Below are positions 46,157 to 55,150 of a stretch of DNA of 64,000 bases, piece after piece. Both the position numbers and the translations under genes were made by a program. Source of the DNA: Bacillota bacterium (lineage in GTDB: Bacteria > Bacillota > Clostridia > Peptostreptococcales > Acidaminobacteraceae). Position 1 is the stretch's first letter; each line of letters opens with the position of its first letter. A model generated the notes under the pieces. That model saw only the letters and a list, made by a program, of their open reading frames with translations. It ran no database searches and had not been told where the DNA came from. The stretch spans positions 310,001 through 374,000 of the forward strand of contig JAIUOA010000001.1 of assembly GCA_020161295.1 (NCBI GenBank), written 5' to 3'.

Positions 46157-47772
46157 AGAAAACAAAAATAGCAATTTTGATAGCCCTACTGCTTTGTGTC
46201 AGCTTAGGCGTGTTCTATGTTTATAAAATCAATGTGTTCGATGAAACCACACTAAAAAATATCGATGTCAGAACCGGCGATTTTTCTACGCCTTCTGTTT
46301 ACACATTAGATGAAAAACAAGCGAAAACGCTTTTTTCCAGCATCAATTCAGCGCTGGAAACCACTGAAGCCCTTCCTGAAGATGCTTTGGCATTCGATTT
46401 GACGCTGTTGAACAAATGGGATATCACGAAGAATTACCGCGTGTATTTCACGGATGACCACACGATTTATATGAACATCGATAATAAAAGTACGCTATTT
46501 AAAGTCGAGAAGCCGGATTTCTTCTATTCTCATGAAGGGTTCGACTCCTATTACAGCGAACAGCTTTTCCCGAACTATGCGCTGCTCATAGATGAACAGC
46601 AGGTCGCTTTCAGCACACAGTCCAGCAGTTGGTCATTTAGACGCCTGGATGGGAGTTGGCATGACATTACTCCGCCATTACGAGCATCCGATGAAACGAT
46701 TGCTGAAGCCGTTCTTTCTGATTCCGAATCAACGCTAGGACTCGATATCGGCAAAATGCCATCTGAGGCTACACTGAAGATTTATTCGTCAGAAAATAAG
46801 ACATTAGTGTTTGAAGGAAAAGTCAACGCCAGACAACTCCCAGCACCCGGATATGACGGCGCCTTTGATTATGAACTGAACCTCAACTGGAATGACGAGA
46901 CCAGTGGCTATCGTGGCGAAGCGGCATTGACATTCAAAGTGAACATCGACCTCCCTGAGGCCTTCACCCTTTCTAAAAGTATCGTTAGACAAGGCGATAT
47001 GCTAACCGTCAATGCCATGTATGTCAATTCAGTCGATGAAATCGTATTAGAACAATCCATCGTCCCAACTTTTAAATGGTTTTCAAATGGTGAAACGCTG
47101 AGAGGCTACATCCCTACCAACTATAATACAGCGGTCGGCAAACATGCCCTGGTGTTTAAAAACACGCGAACTGGGGCTGTCTATACCTACGAGATCGAAG
47201 TGGTCTCCCGTGACTTTAAAGTCCAGAAACTCACCGTAGATCCAAATGTAGAGGCCAGCACGCGAAATGATGCGGCATACGAGGAATATCGCACGATCTT
47301 TAATCCTGTCAGAACCGTCAGTGCAGACACCCGCTACTATACAGAGGATTTCTTGTTACCGTCACCTGGAAAGCTGACCACAGAGTTCGGTGAATCCAGA
47401 ACGGTCAACGGTGAACCAACCTCCTATAGGCATAACGGCATCGACATCGCAAACAAGCGCGGCACCGATGTGCTGGCCACGAATACTGGTAAGGTTGTTC
47501 TCGCCTATAAACTGATACTCACTGGCAATACGGTTATTATCGATCACGGCGAAGGCTTATTTAGCGTCTACGAGCACATGGATGCCATGAACGTCTCACA
47601 GGGAGATCTGGTGGCTAGAGGTCAGAAAATCGGCGACATGGGCTCTACAGGCTTCTCCACTGGATCACATCTCCATTTCATGATTTCCTATTACGATGTG
47701 AACCTTGAGCCTGGTTATTTCCTATATGGCGAATCCTTAACGAAAGAAAATTACAGCACATTAATAAAGTAA
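46153..47772 (+). CDS. Membrane-anchored M23 metallopeptidase
   Basis: A 539-residue protein with one N-terminal membrane segment (~5-23), about 380 residues of β-rich extracytoplasmic sequence, and a C-terminal M23 domain. Zinc ligands are visible in RHNGID, and HLHF near residue 515. The domain would cut peptidoglycan peptide crosslinks. It is coupled to the small membrane protein upstream. The long middle part with a 7-bladed or Ig-like look is not recognised. Confidence 0.88.
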   Translation: MKKTKIAILIALLLCVSLGVFYVYKINVFDETTLKNIDVRTGDFSTPSVYTLDEKQAKTLFSSINSALETTEALPEDALAFDLTLLNKWDITKNYRVYFTDDHTIYMNIDNKSTLFKVEKPDFFYSHEGFDSYYSEQLFPNYALLIDEQQVAFSTQSSSWSFRRLDGSWHDITPPLRASDETIAEAVLSDSESTLGLDIGKMPSEATLKIYSSENKTLVFEGKVNARQLPAPGYDGAFDYELNLNWNDETSGYRGEAALTFKVNIDLPEAFTLSKSIVRQGDMLTVNAMYVNSVDEIVLEQSIVPTFKWFSNGETLRGYIPTNYNTAVGKHALVFKNTRTGAVYTYEIEVVSRDFKVQKLTVDPNVEASTRNDAAYEEYRTIFNPVRTVSADTRYYTEDFLLPSPGKLTTEFGESRTVNGEPTSYRHNGIDIANKRGTDVLATNTGKVVLAYKLILTGNTVIIDHGEGLFSVYEHMDAMNVSQGDLVARGQKIGDMGSTGFSTGSHLHFMISYYDVNLEPGYFLYGESLTKENYSTLIK

Positions 47773-47774
47773 AA

Positions 47775-47818
47775 AAAGGCGGTTCCACCTACTGGGTAGT
47801 GGAATCGCCTTCTTTTTA
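47775..47818. terminator. Bidirectional terminator
   Basis: AAGGCGGTTCCAC/GTGGAATCGCCTT stem with A-run before and T-run after, between the convergent M23 and kinase genes. Confidence 0.88.
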
Positions 47819-48460
47819 TTTTGTGGTTTGGATATAGGGCTGAATCGCCTCGAAAATTTCTCTTTTAACGGATTCCTTTACTTGACCGTTTTCATCAAGT
47901 GCTGAATCGTTTAAATCGAACCTTACTTTAGGGCACAAATCAAACGCTTCAAACCAAAGCTCATAATTTCTGTGAAGATCCTCCATGTAATCCCTCGGAA
48001 TCAAGTCGCCTTCCGTGGAACGTGCACGACGCGCAATCCGCTCCATGGCGGTATCCACGGTGACATCGATATAAACCAGAACCTCTGGTGGGCTGATATG
48101 CTGCAGCATATTATGAAGTAAATCGCGATAGATGATGAACTCATCCTCACTCATCTGTCCACGCTCGTGAATCGTTTTCGCGAAAATCTCATCGCCATAG
48201 ATCGAGCGGTCCAGGATGGCACGATTGCCTTCCGCTTCGATGCGTTTTAGGTCCTTAAATCGATCGTTTAAAAACATGACCTGGATTATGGCGCTCCACC
48301 GCGTTTGATCTGCATAAAAAAGATCTAGCATGCGCTGTGCCAATGAATCCTTACCATCATCCTTCAGCTCCTCAAACAGAGGCACGCCTAACATTTCACT
48401 TAAAAACTCCCCTACGGTACTCTTACCGGCTCCGATAATGCCATCGATGACTATCGCCAT
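47816..48460 (-). CDS. Deoxynucleoside kinase
   Basis: A 214-residue kinase of the dGK/dAK family. P-loop GIIGAGKST (residues 7-15), the substrate motif LDRSIYGDEIFA and the LID-type arginines (RIARRARSTEGD) are present. It phosphorylates deoxynucleosides in salvage. The ATG at 48460 has AGGAG upstream; the longer frame reaches into the mnmA end. It is the last gene of the cysteine desulfurase-mnmA unit. Confidence 0.9.
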   Translation of the reverse strand: MAIVIDGIIGAGKSTVGEFLSEMLGVPLFEELKDDGKDSLAQRMLDLFYADQTRWSAIIQVMFLNDRFKDLKRIEAEGNRAILDRSIYGDEIFAKTIHERGQMSEDEFIIYRDLLHNMLQHISPPEVLVYIDVTVDTAMERIARRARSTEGDLIPRDYMEDLHRNYELWFEAFDLCPKVRFDLNDSALDENGQVKESVKREIFEAIQPYIQTTK

Positions 48461-48531
48461 GTTTCTGTCCACTCCTTTATTATGGTAAGCTGCCCGGTTG
48501 GTGCAGGTATACGTCAACGTCATATTCTCAC

Positions 48532-49626
48532 CTATTTTCTTATGATGGTACCGCCACCCACCAAGTATTGATCTTTATAAAATACCACCGCTTGTCCAGG
48601 CGTTACAGCTCGCTGCGGCGTGTCAAACGTCACATGAACCCGATCCCCATGCTGTTCGATCAGACAGGGAGCCGGTTTTGCACTGTATCTGATTTTCGCC
48701 TCACATCGATAGGGTCCGTCTAGACGGTCCATGAGGATAAAATTAACCTCATTTGCCCAAAGCTCCGTTTTAAATACTGCCTCATTTTCACCTAAGACCA
48801 CTCGATTGAGGTCAGGGTCGATGTCAACCACATACATGGGTTTGCCAAACGTGATGCCGAGCCCTTTCCTTTGGCCAACGGTGTAATTGACGATGCCCTG
48901 ATGTTCTCCTAAGAGATTCCCCTCGCCATCAACAAATTTACCAGGAACGATATCGTATTCCGCATTGCGCTTTAGAAAGCCTACATAATCCTGATCAGGA
49001 ACGAAACAAATTTCTTGGCTATCCGATTTTTGTGACATTTGAACGTCGAACTGAGCCGCAATTTGTCTTACTTCCTCTTTAGAAGTAAACCGTGCCAGTG
49101 GCATCAAAATGTGCTTTAACTGGTCTTGTGTGAGGTTATAAAGCGCATATGTTTGATCCTTTTCCACAGCTTTCGCCTTCTCTACGACATAGCGGTTAAG
49201 GGTTTCATCAAATTTGATATCCGCATAATGCCCCGTTGCTACATAATATGCACCCAGCTGATGTGCCTTCTCGAGCAACGCTTCAAATTTCACATGCTTG
49301 TTGCATGCAATGCACGGATTCGGCGTCTCGCCATTCTTATAGGCCTCGATAAAATAATCGACCACCGTCTCTTTAAAAACTGCCTTAAAATCAAGGGCAT
49401 AAAATGGGATGCCGATTTGCTCACATACCCTTCTGGCATCCTCCACTGAAGATAAGCTACAGCAACCGCCATCCTTTAATAGATGGGCATCTTCCAGAAA
49501 GTCATCCTGCCATAATCGCATGTTCACGCCGATTACTTCATAACCCAGGCGCTTTAGCTCGTAAGCAGCAACTGTACTGTCTACACCACCACTCATACCG
49601 ACGATGACTTTATTCTTATTTAACAT
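48532..49626 (-). CDS. mnmA: tRNA 2-thiouridylase MnmA
   Basis: A 364-residue enzyme forming s2U34 in tRNA-Glu, -Gln and -Lys. The PP-loop GMSGGVDST (residues 9-17) and the two catalytic cysteines (PNPCIACN and QEICFVPD) are seen. It starts 4 bp after the cysteine desulfurase gene, which is the likely sulfur donor. Confidence 0.96.
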   Translation of the reverse strand: MLNKNKVIVGMSGGVDSTVAAYELKRLGYEVIGVNMRLWQDDFLEDAHLLKDGGCCSLSSVEDARRVCEQIGIPFYALDFKAVFKETVVDYFIEAYKNGETPNPCIACNKHVKFEALLEKAHQLGAYYVATGHYADIKFDETLNRYVVEKAKAVEKDQTYALYNLTQDQLKHILMPLARFTSKEEVRQIAAQFDVQMSQKSDSQEICFVPDQDYVGFLKRNAEYDIVPGKFVDGEGNLLGEHQGIVNYTVGQRKGLGITFGKPMYVVDIDPDLNRVVLGENEAVFKTELWANEVNFILMDRLDGPYRCEAKIRYSAKPAPCLIEQHGDRVHVTFDTPQRAVTPGQAVVFYKDQYLVGGGTIIRK

Positions 49627-49630
49627 ACAT

Positions 49631-50722
49631 TTATCCTTTCAAAATCTTACGCGTTATGTCGATCACACGATCGATCTCTTCCTCAGTGGTCATATCGCCT
49701 ACGGCATACCGTATACACCTTTTCGCCTCCGCTTCCGAATACCCTATTGCGCGGAGGACATGAGAGGCATTAAGTGCCCCTGAGCTACAGGCTGAACCAC
49801 TTGATATGGCGATGCCATACATGTCATAATTGATTACCATCGTGTCGCCATCCCTACTAGGAATATAGACATTTAGAATACCTGGATGATCAGGATTACC
49901 ATTTACCTTAATCCCGAGCTCTAGCCCTTCGAGACCCACTCTTAATTTTTCCTTGAGCAGGTGTTTATGTGTTGATCGCGATTCCAACTGTTCCGTCGCC
50001 ATCACAACCGCTCTTGCAAATCCAACAATATAGGGGAGGTTAAACCCACAGGGTTCCTCGCCATATATGAGCGGTTCAATCAAGTGTTGAAGCGCAGGCT
50101 TTATATAATGCGCACCACAACCTTTCGGCGCATACACCTTATGTGCGGAGAACGTCATTGCATCCACATCAAGCAGTTCCAAATCTAAGGGGATATTTCC
50201 CAGCGCTTGAACCGCATCCACGTGCAAAAGAACCTCATTAAGGCGGCATAATCTAGAGATGGCCTCTATAGGTTGACGTGTTCCAAGTTCATTATTGACC
50301 ATCATGACAGAGACAAGCGCGGTCTCTGGCCGGATGCATTTTTCCAGATAATTGAGGTCGACATAGCCCTTATGATCAACGGGGATGACTTCCACTTGAA
50401 AACCTAAATCGCCCAAATGCTTAAATACATTTCCCACTGCCGGGTGCTCTATCACGGTTGTGAGGATATGCGTGCCTTTGCCTTTGCCTTTACCATAGTT
50501 AGCAAGCCCTTTAATGAGAAGGTTGTTGCTAAAGCTTCCGCTTGGTGTAAATGTAATGGTGCTCGCAGGAGCATTTAGACACCGTGCGAGCGTATCGGCA
50601 CAGTCTTTATAGATGGCATCAACCTCTGATAAGGAGAAGTCACTAAAGTAAGGAAGCATCGCCTCTACGATTTCCGGTTTTACGGGGGTTGTGGCAGCAT
50701 AATCCAAATAAAGTCGATTCAT
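49631..50722 (-). CDS. Cysteine desulfurase (NifS/IscS-like)
   Basis: A 363-residue PLP enzyme giving alanine and protein-bound persulfide from cysteine. The PLP lysine is in SAHKVYAPKG and the catalytic loop has SSGSACSSG. Directly upstream of mnmA, so it probably supplies sulfur for tRNA thiolation (as YrvO does in Bacillus), possibly also for Fe-S clusters. RBS GAAAGG precedes the ATG, and a TATAAT lies about 25 bp upstream of that. Confidence 0.92.
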   Translation of the reverse strand: MNRLYLDYAATTPVKPEIVEAMLPYFSDFSLSEVDAIYKDCADTLARCLNAPASTITFTPSGSFSNNLLIKGLANYGKGKGKGTHILTTVIEHPAVGNVFKHLGDLGFQVEVIPVDHKGYVDLNYLEKCIRPETALVSVMMVNNELGTRQPIEAISRLCRLNEVLLHVDAVQALGNIPLDLELLDVDAMTFSAHKVYAPKGCGAHYIKPALQHLIEPLIYGEEPCGFNLPYIVGFARAVVMATEQLESRSTHKHLLKEKLRVGLEGLELGIKVNGNPDHPGILNVYIPSRDGDTMVINYDMYGIAISSGSACSSGALNASHVLRAIGYSEAEAKRCIRYAVGDMTTEEEIDRVIDITRKILKG

Positions 50723-50795
50723 AGTAATGGCCTTTCTAAAAATTCATTATCTATTATAACATATAAAGGAGATAAAACACTTTCAAAAAAGGAAA

Positions 50796-50822
50796 AAATG
50801 GATGCTGGCGATGCATCCATTT
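50796..50822 (-). terminator. Terminator of the candidate small RNA
   Basis: AAATGGATGC/GCATCCATTT 10-bp stem with a TTTTTCCTTTTTT tail on the minus strand, 75 bp upstream of the cysteine desulfurase gene. Confidence 0.85.
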
Positions 50823-50913
50823 CCTAGAGGTATTCAATAAAGTTTACGTTTGGGGTACCTACTACTTTTAAGGGTAATAAGAAGTTAAGGTGTTACGAGT
50901 ATAAGGAGTTTCA

Positions 50914-50932
50914 ATTGATAATGATTATCAAT
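50914..50932. promoter_or_regulatory. Fur-type box (perfect 9-1-9 palindrome)
   Basis: ATTGATAATGATTATCAAT is a perfect inverted repeat containing GATAATGATTATC, essentially the consensus Fur box. It lies at about +5 to +23 of the minus-strand promoter, a repressing position. Confidence 0.8.
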
Positions 50933-50943
50933 TTCATACTCTT

Positions 50944-50972
50944 ATATTAGCATGCCTATTAAACTTTGTAAA
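50944..50972 (-). promoter_or_regulatory. Promoter of the candidate small RNA
   Basis: TTTACA (50972-50967) and TAATAT (50949-50944) on the minus strand with a 17-bp spacer. Confidence 0.75.
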
Positions 50973-51086
50973 CCCCTTTTTTTAAAAAAAATAAATTTTT
51001 AAAAAAATCGGCTCCATGCAAATTGCACATTAAACTAATGGTCATTTTATGTTACGATTAAACTAAATTTTCAGTATGAGGTTACT

Positions 51087-52301
51087 ATGAACGAACTGGT
51101 TGCCGCCTTAAAGTCATACATCATTCTTTCACTGAACGATCTATACCGCATCAAAAAAACGCTCACTGAACGCTATGCGCACATGAGCCCTCTTGAGCGC
51201 GCAGATTTGTTAGCACTGGCCGTTCATAACCACCTCAACAAGCATTTGGCAGGCATAGACGAGACACGGCATGATGCACTGAAAAACGCGATATTGTCCG
51301 CGACGTTAGCCAAACATGTTTATACGATCACACGCTTCGATATATTTGAAGCCATCTTCGAACTGGATGTCAGCGAATCCAGCCGTGTGGAAATTGCTGA
51401 GAGCTGGCTGGCTGAGTCTGTTAAAAATCCAGTGCCCCGTTGGGCATTAGAGGATTATATGAATCGCGCCCCGCTTCGTTCAGCCTCACTACGGTCAGAC
51501 CTGCCTAATCGGACCGAAAACGATTTGATTAAACCCTTTCCTGCTCATCCATCGCGTGAACGCATTAGCCTCCGAAGAATCTTTATCGAATGGTTTGAGC
51601 ATATAAACTACGAAAGCTTTAACCGTTATATCGCCAGAAATCTCGTATTGATTTTGATGGTCGTCCTCCTCGCCTTAACCACAGGTACCATTGCATCACT
51701 GGTTATAAAGCCTGATCCACACGTGATTTTAAAGGGTGACATTAATTATAAGGATTATTTGGGACTGGCTGCACTTGATCGCGTCTATCTCATCACCGGC
51801 ATCCATGGAGAATCGGATGATACCAGCATTAAACTCTCGCTTCGTAAGCAGACGTTTGACTTTGGTCTCCAAACGCCATTAAGGGCATTCAAATACAAAA
51901 CCATCCATTATTTCGAGGTTAGGCATTATATTTTGACCGCTAGAAATGGTTTGATCGGTCAATCTAGCCATTTTAATCAAATCATCCATTCCGCTTTTAT
52001 AAATGACATAGATCCCCTTTTACTACTCGCCATTATTGGTCAAGAACAGGCCTTTATTCCGAAAGATGGCCATAACGCCTCAGAAATCATTAATAATCCC
52101 TATAACGTCTATCACAGCTGGCTCATCTATAATACCACATTGAGAGACAGCACTCAGATTGCCATCAACACCATAAAGAATCGGCTAAGAACGGCGCCAC
52201 CCGATGTTTCGCCCTTCCAATGGCTTAACACCGTGTATGCAGAAGATGAGAACTGGCATCAAGGGGTAAGGCTGATTTATGTCCATCTACAGTCACTATG
52301 A
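51087..52301 (+). CDS. Membrane-anchored protein with possible lysozyme-like C-terminus
   Basis: A 404-residue protein: helical cytoplasmic part (1-185), one membrane segment (~190-210), then an extracytoplasmic domain. The end (DPLLLLAIIGQEQAF, NNPYNVYHSW, WLNTVYAEDENWHQGV) resembles the catalytic-Glu and NPxN features of lytic transglycosylase or glucosaminidase folds. That assignment is by eye only. RBS GAGG precedes the ATG. It is transcribed away from the Fur-type box. Confidence 0.6.
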   Translation: MNELVAALKSYIILSLNDLYRIKKTLTERYAHMSPLERADLLALAVHNHLNKHLAGIDETRHDALKNAILSATLAKHVYTITRFDIFEAIFELDVSESSRVEIAESWLAESVKNPVPRWALEDYMNRAPLRSASLRSDLPNRTENDLIKPFPAHPSRERISLRRIFIEWFEHINYESFNRYIARNLVLILMVVLLALTTGTIASLVIKPDPHVILKGDINYKDYLGLAALDRVYLITGIHGESDDTSIKLSLRKQTFDFGLQTPLRAFKYKTIHYFEVRHYILTARNGLIGQSSHFNQIIHSAFINDIDPLLLLAIIGQEQAFIPKDGHNASEIINNPYNVYHSWLIYNTTLRDSTQIAINTIKNRLRTAPPDVSPFQWLNTVYAEDENWHQGVRLIYVHLQSL

Positions 52302-52384
52302 CAAACATAAGAATCCAACAATTGTTCGAATAATTAACATTTTATTGGGTATGTATATCTTAGCTTTAAATACAAAGGAGCGTG

Positions 52385-52699
52385 ATGTTGATGCCTTATA
52401 GAGGAACAAATGCTAAACGACAAGTCATCCATGATAAAAGTCGAGGAACGCTTAGAGAAAGTGCTAGAGATCATTATCTAGGTGAAAAGAAAGAACATGA
52501 GCACGAGTTGGCAAACGCAAAAGAAAAAATTGCGAAGTACTTTAATGATGGCTATCGTTTCAGTCGTCGTGAAGAACTTGAAAAGAGCATAAGAGTCACC
52601 TTTGCTAACGCCTCAAAAGATGAAAAGCACATCGATTTCCTATTCCCTGACAACTTCGACGCCTTAAAGGCATTTATCGAGAATCCTAGAACCCATTAA
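52385..52699 (+). CDS. Hypothetical protein, ~104 aa
   Basis: Not recognised. A small, charged, helical soluble protein (ELANAKEKIAKYFNDGYRFS). AAAGGAG ends at 52380; possible starts are ATG 52385, TTG 52388 and ATG 52391, and I cannot decide between them. Monocistronic, with a terminator at 52720-52744. Confidence 0.6.
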   Translation: MLMPYRGTNAKRQVIHDKSRGTLRESARDHYLGEKKEHEHELANAKEKIAKYFNDGYRFSRREELEKSIRVTFANASKDEKHIDFLFPDNFDALKAFIENPRTH

Positions 52700-52719
52700 A
52701 ATTGAATATAAAGGCATAT

Positions 52720-52744
52720 AAGGAAGCACAACCCGTGCTTCCTT
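52720..52744 (+). terminator. Rho-independent terminator
   Basis: AAGGAAGCAC/GTGCTTCCTT perfect 10-bp stem, short T-rich tail. Confidence 0.75.
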
Positions 52745-52775
52745 CTTAATTTCATAATTGTTTACAAGTTTTCTC

Positions 52776-52803
52776 TTGACTATTCTTATGAGCGATTTAT
52801 AAT
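52776..52803 (+). promoter_or_regulatory. SigA-type promoter for the LCP gene
   Basis: TTGACT (52776-52781) and TATAAT (52798-52803), 16-bp spacer, 44 bp upstream of the start codon. Confidence 0.88.
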
Positions 52804-52847
52804 GACATGGTATGACTCTAAGAAATCGTAAATGGATGAGGTATAAA

Positions 52848-53735
52848 ATGGAATCAAAAGAACATATGGAACATGACATCCCTTTAAAACGCTCTAAACT
52901 TCAAGGCTGGCCTAAACTACTGATCATTCTCTTCATATTATCTGCTATCGCTTTTTTCGGAATAGGCTATTTCATGAACGAGCGAATTAATGTGGTTGTC
53001 ATGGGTGTCGAAGGCACTCGAACGGATACGATGATTTTTATGTCCATCGATACGAAAGACAACTCAGTAGACGCCATCTCCATCCCACGTGACACCTATT
53101 TCCCAACTGAAGGAAAAAACGGTGCAGGTCAAAAGAAGCTCAATGCCGTTTATGGCTTTAAAGAAATCGGCGGTCCTGAAGGGGTTAGAAACGCGATTGG
53201 AAAGATATTAGGCACTGAAATTGACTATTATGTCACGGTTAATTATGAAGCCGTAAAAGAAATCGTCGACCTTATCGGCGGCGTCGAAGTGGATGTTCCC
53301 TTTAGAATGAAATATGACGACGCTTACTCTGAACCCCCTCTCCATATCGATTTTCAACCAGGATTACAGAAGATCGATGGTGATCAGGCCATGGCATACC
53401 TTAGATTTAGAAAAAATAACGACGGTTCGCACAGTGGTGGCGATATAAAACGTATGGAAAGACAACAAGAATTCCTGAAAAGTGCTGCTAAAGCGGCTAT
53501 CCAGCCTAAGCTCCCCTATATCGTCGCTCGTGGTCTTACTTATGTGGAAACCGACATGCCGATGACGAAAGCCGTCATGATCGCCACCGCCATGATTGGA
53601 TCTGATATAGAAAACATCAACCTTCAGACGATCCCTTCTGCAGGTACAGGAACAGGAAAAGATGGCCTTAGCTATTTCTACTATGACGAGGCAGCCACTA
53701 AACTATTGATTGAGCAAATTATGGGAAATGAATAA
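52848..53735 (+). CDS. LytR-CpsA-Psr (LCP) family cell-wall ligase
   Basis: A 295-residue protein with one N-terminal membrane segment (~22-40) and an LCP domain (VMGVEGTRTDTMIFMSID, SIPRDTY, VDLIGGVEVDVP, YLRFRKNNDGSHSGGDIKRMERQQ with conserved Arg/Asp). LCP enzymes attach glycopolymers such as teichoic acids to peptidoglycan from lipid-linked precursors. ATG 52848 is set by GAGG; the frame extends 12 codons upstream without an RBS. Confidence 0.92.
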   Translation: MESKEHMEHDIPLKRSKLQGWPKLLIILFILSAIAFFGIGYFMNERINVVVMGVEGTRTDTMIFMSIDTKDNSVDAISIPRDTYFPTEGKNGAGQKKLNAVYGFKEIGGPEGVRNAIGKILGTEIDYYVTVNYEAVKEIVDLIGGVEVDVPFRMKYDDAYSEPPLHIDFQPGLQKIDGDQAMAYLRFRKNNDGSHSGGDIKRMERQQEFLKSAAKAAIQPKLPYIVARGLTYVETDMPMTKAVMIATAMIGSDIENINLQTIPSAGTGTGKDGLSYFYYDEAATKLLIEQIMGNE

Positions 53736-53740
53736 AAAAC

Positions 53741-53766
53741 AAAAAAGGAGCGTAAGCTCCTTTTTT
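53741..53766. terminator. Bidirectional terminator
   Basis: AAAAAAGGAGC/GCTCCTTTTTT stem with a GTAA loop between the convergent LCP and acidic-orphan genes. Confidence 0.88.
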
Positions 53767-54215
53767 TAATGCATCATCATGCCACTTTCCATTTCTTTCA
53801 GTTCATTCGCAATTTCATCCTGATTAAACCCGTAAAATGTCATTTCGTAAATGAGGATTGCGATTAACTCTTCCGTATTAATTTCGAGGTCCTCTTGTAA
53901 CACGATTTGCGCATTTGCCCATTCTTCCCATCTGGTGAAACCCAAAGCAAAATGTAAATCCTCTTTTATGGAATATCCAGAAACGCTGATATACGCCGCC
54001 TCGTCGATGTCTTCCTCATACCCATCTTCGTTCTCTGGATCGATCAGGGCGATGTTGATGACAAATTCGTCAAAGGCTTTTGATGGGGTTGCTTTAATGT
54101 AATTGATGACCTCTAAATAATGATGTTTGTCAGCAAGTGATTCAGGATAAGCTAATAATAGTTCATCCATTACTTTTTCAGGCGCAGTGCCGTTGATTAA
54201 TTCTTTAAGTGTCAT
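53766..54215 (-). CDS. Hypothetical acidic protein (DUF6557-like?)
   Basis: A 149-residue acidic, helical cytoplasmic protein (MTLKELINGTAPEKVMDELL; FALGFTRWEEWANAQIVLQ). The layout recalls small proteins labelled DUF6557 in Clostridia, but I cannot confirm it. No signal peptide or membrane segment. Monocistronic, RBS AAAGGAA. Confidence 0.65.
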   Translation of the reverse strand: MTLKELINGTAPEKVMDELLLAYPESLADKHHYLEVINYIKATPSKAFDEFVINIALIDPENEDGYEEDIDEAAYISVSGYSIKEDLHFALGFTRWEEWANAQIVLQEDLEINTEELIAILIYEMTFYGFNQDEIANELKEMESGMMMH

Positions 54216-54344
54216 AGGTTTCCTTTCTTAACTCAGGGCCTTTTTCCCCTGTCACTCTTCATTTTACCATCTTAATGCATTTTACCCGTTAGTTCAATTC
54301 AATTTTATGTTACAATAAACACAAATATCATTTCAGGAGGCACT

Positions 54345-55148
54345 ATGACCTATAAAATAGGCTTTATCGGTGGTGGGAATATGGCTAGCGCCATAATCAG
54401 CGGACTTATTTCAAAAGGAATCTACGAACCACATGAAATAATCGCCAGTGCAACTAGCGAACGTACCATTGATCGTTTGAGGAATCAATATGGCATACAG
54501 GCTGTAATCGGCAATCTTGAAATTGCTCAAAACAGCGAAATCGTCGTTCTCGCTGTCAAACCCTATTATCTTTTTAATGTGGTGGATGAAATCATCCCTG
54601 TTCTAAAACCAAATCAAGTGATAATCTCTATTGCTTCTGGAATTCCGCTGGATAAGCTCCACCTTAAAATGCCAGAGCAGCGCGTTTATCGCGCCATGCC
54701 AAATACACCCGCTGCGGTTAACCTAGGTATGACCTCGCTTTGCACGAAGCTCGCCGAAAACGACCCTACACGTGCCACCGTTGAGCGAATATTTTCCGCT
54801 ATCGGACGCTATGCCTGGATCGAAGAAAGACTCATGCATGCTGCCATCGCCGTGCATGGCTCTTCACCTGCTTATGCCTTTATCATGATTGAGGCCATGG
54901 CAGACGCCGCTGTCCTTGAAGGCATGCCTAGAGATAAGGCCTACCTGATGGCCGCTCAGAGCTTGTTAGGCGCTGCTCAAATGGTTTTAACCACAGGGCT
55001 TCATCCAGGTGTGTTAAAAGATCAGGTCACCTCACCTGCCGGTAATACCATCGCAGCCATCGCTGTTTTAGAAGAAGATGGCTTCAGAAGCAGTATCATT
55101 AGGGCGATGCGTGCAGCTGCTCAAAAGTCACGCGATATGGAAGCCTAG
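54345..55148 (+). CDS. proC: Pyrroline-5-carboxylate reductase
   Basis: A 267-residue NAD(P)H-dependent reductase forming proline. The N-terminal Rossmann motif GFIGGGNMASAI and the signature GVLKDQVTSPAGNTIAAIAVLEEDGFR are intact. Monocistronic with RBS AGGAGG; a weak promoter (TTAGTT-16-TACAAT) lies at 54289-54316. Confidence 0.96.
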   Translation: MTYKIGFIGGGNMASAIISGLISKGIYEPHEIIASATSERTIDRLRNQYGIQAVIGNLEIAQNSEIVVLAVKPYYLFNVVDEIIPVLKPNQVIISIASGIPLDKLHLKMPEQRVYRAMPNTPAAVNLGMTSLCTKLAENDPTRATVERIFSAIGRYAWIEERLMHAAIAVHGSSPAYAFIMIEAMADAAVLEGMPRDKAYLMAAQSLLGAAQMVLTTGLHPGVLKDQVTSPAGNTIAAIAVLEEDGFRSSIIRAMRAAAQKSRDMEA

Positions 55149-55150
55149 GT

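Larger units (their letters stand above)
50789..50938 (-). ncRNA. Candidate iron-regulated small RNA (~145 nt)
   Basis: A complete small transcription unit is visible on the minus strand: promoter 50972-50944, Fur-type palindrome 50932-50914 just after the start site, and a strong terminator 50822-50796 with a T-rich tail. No ORF with an RBS lies between; the only AUG would give an eight-residue peptide. The RNA would carry CUCCUU and ACCCC stretches that could pair with ribosome binding sites. It could instead be the leader of the cysteine desulfurase operon. The rest of the 364-bp spacer (50973-51086) is A/T-rich. Confidence 0.45.

Noticed and set aside
50914..50932. Fur-type box as operator of the rightward gene at 51087
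   Set aside because: It lies about 155 bp upstream of that gene, while it overlaps the start region of a good minus-strand promoter.
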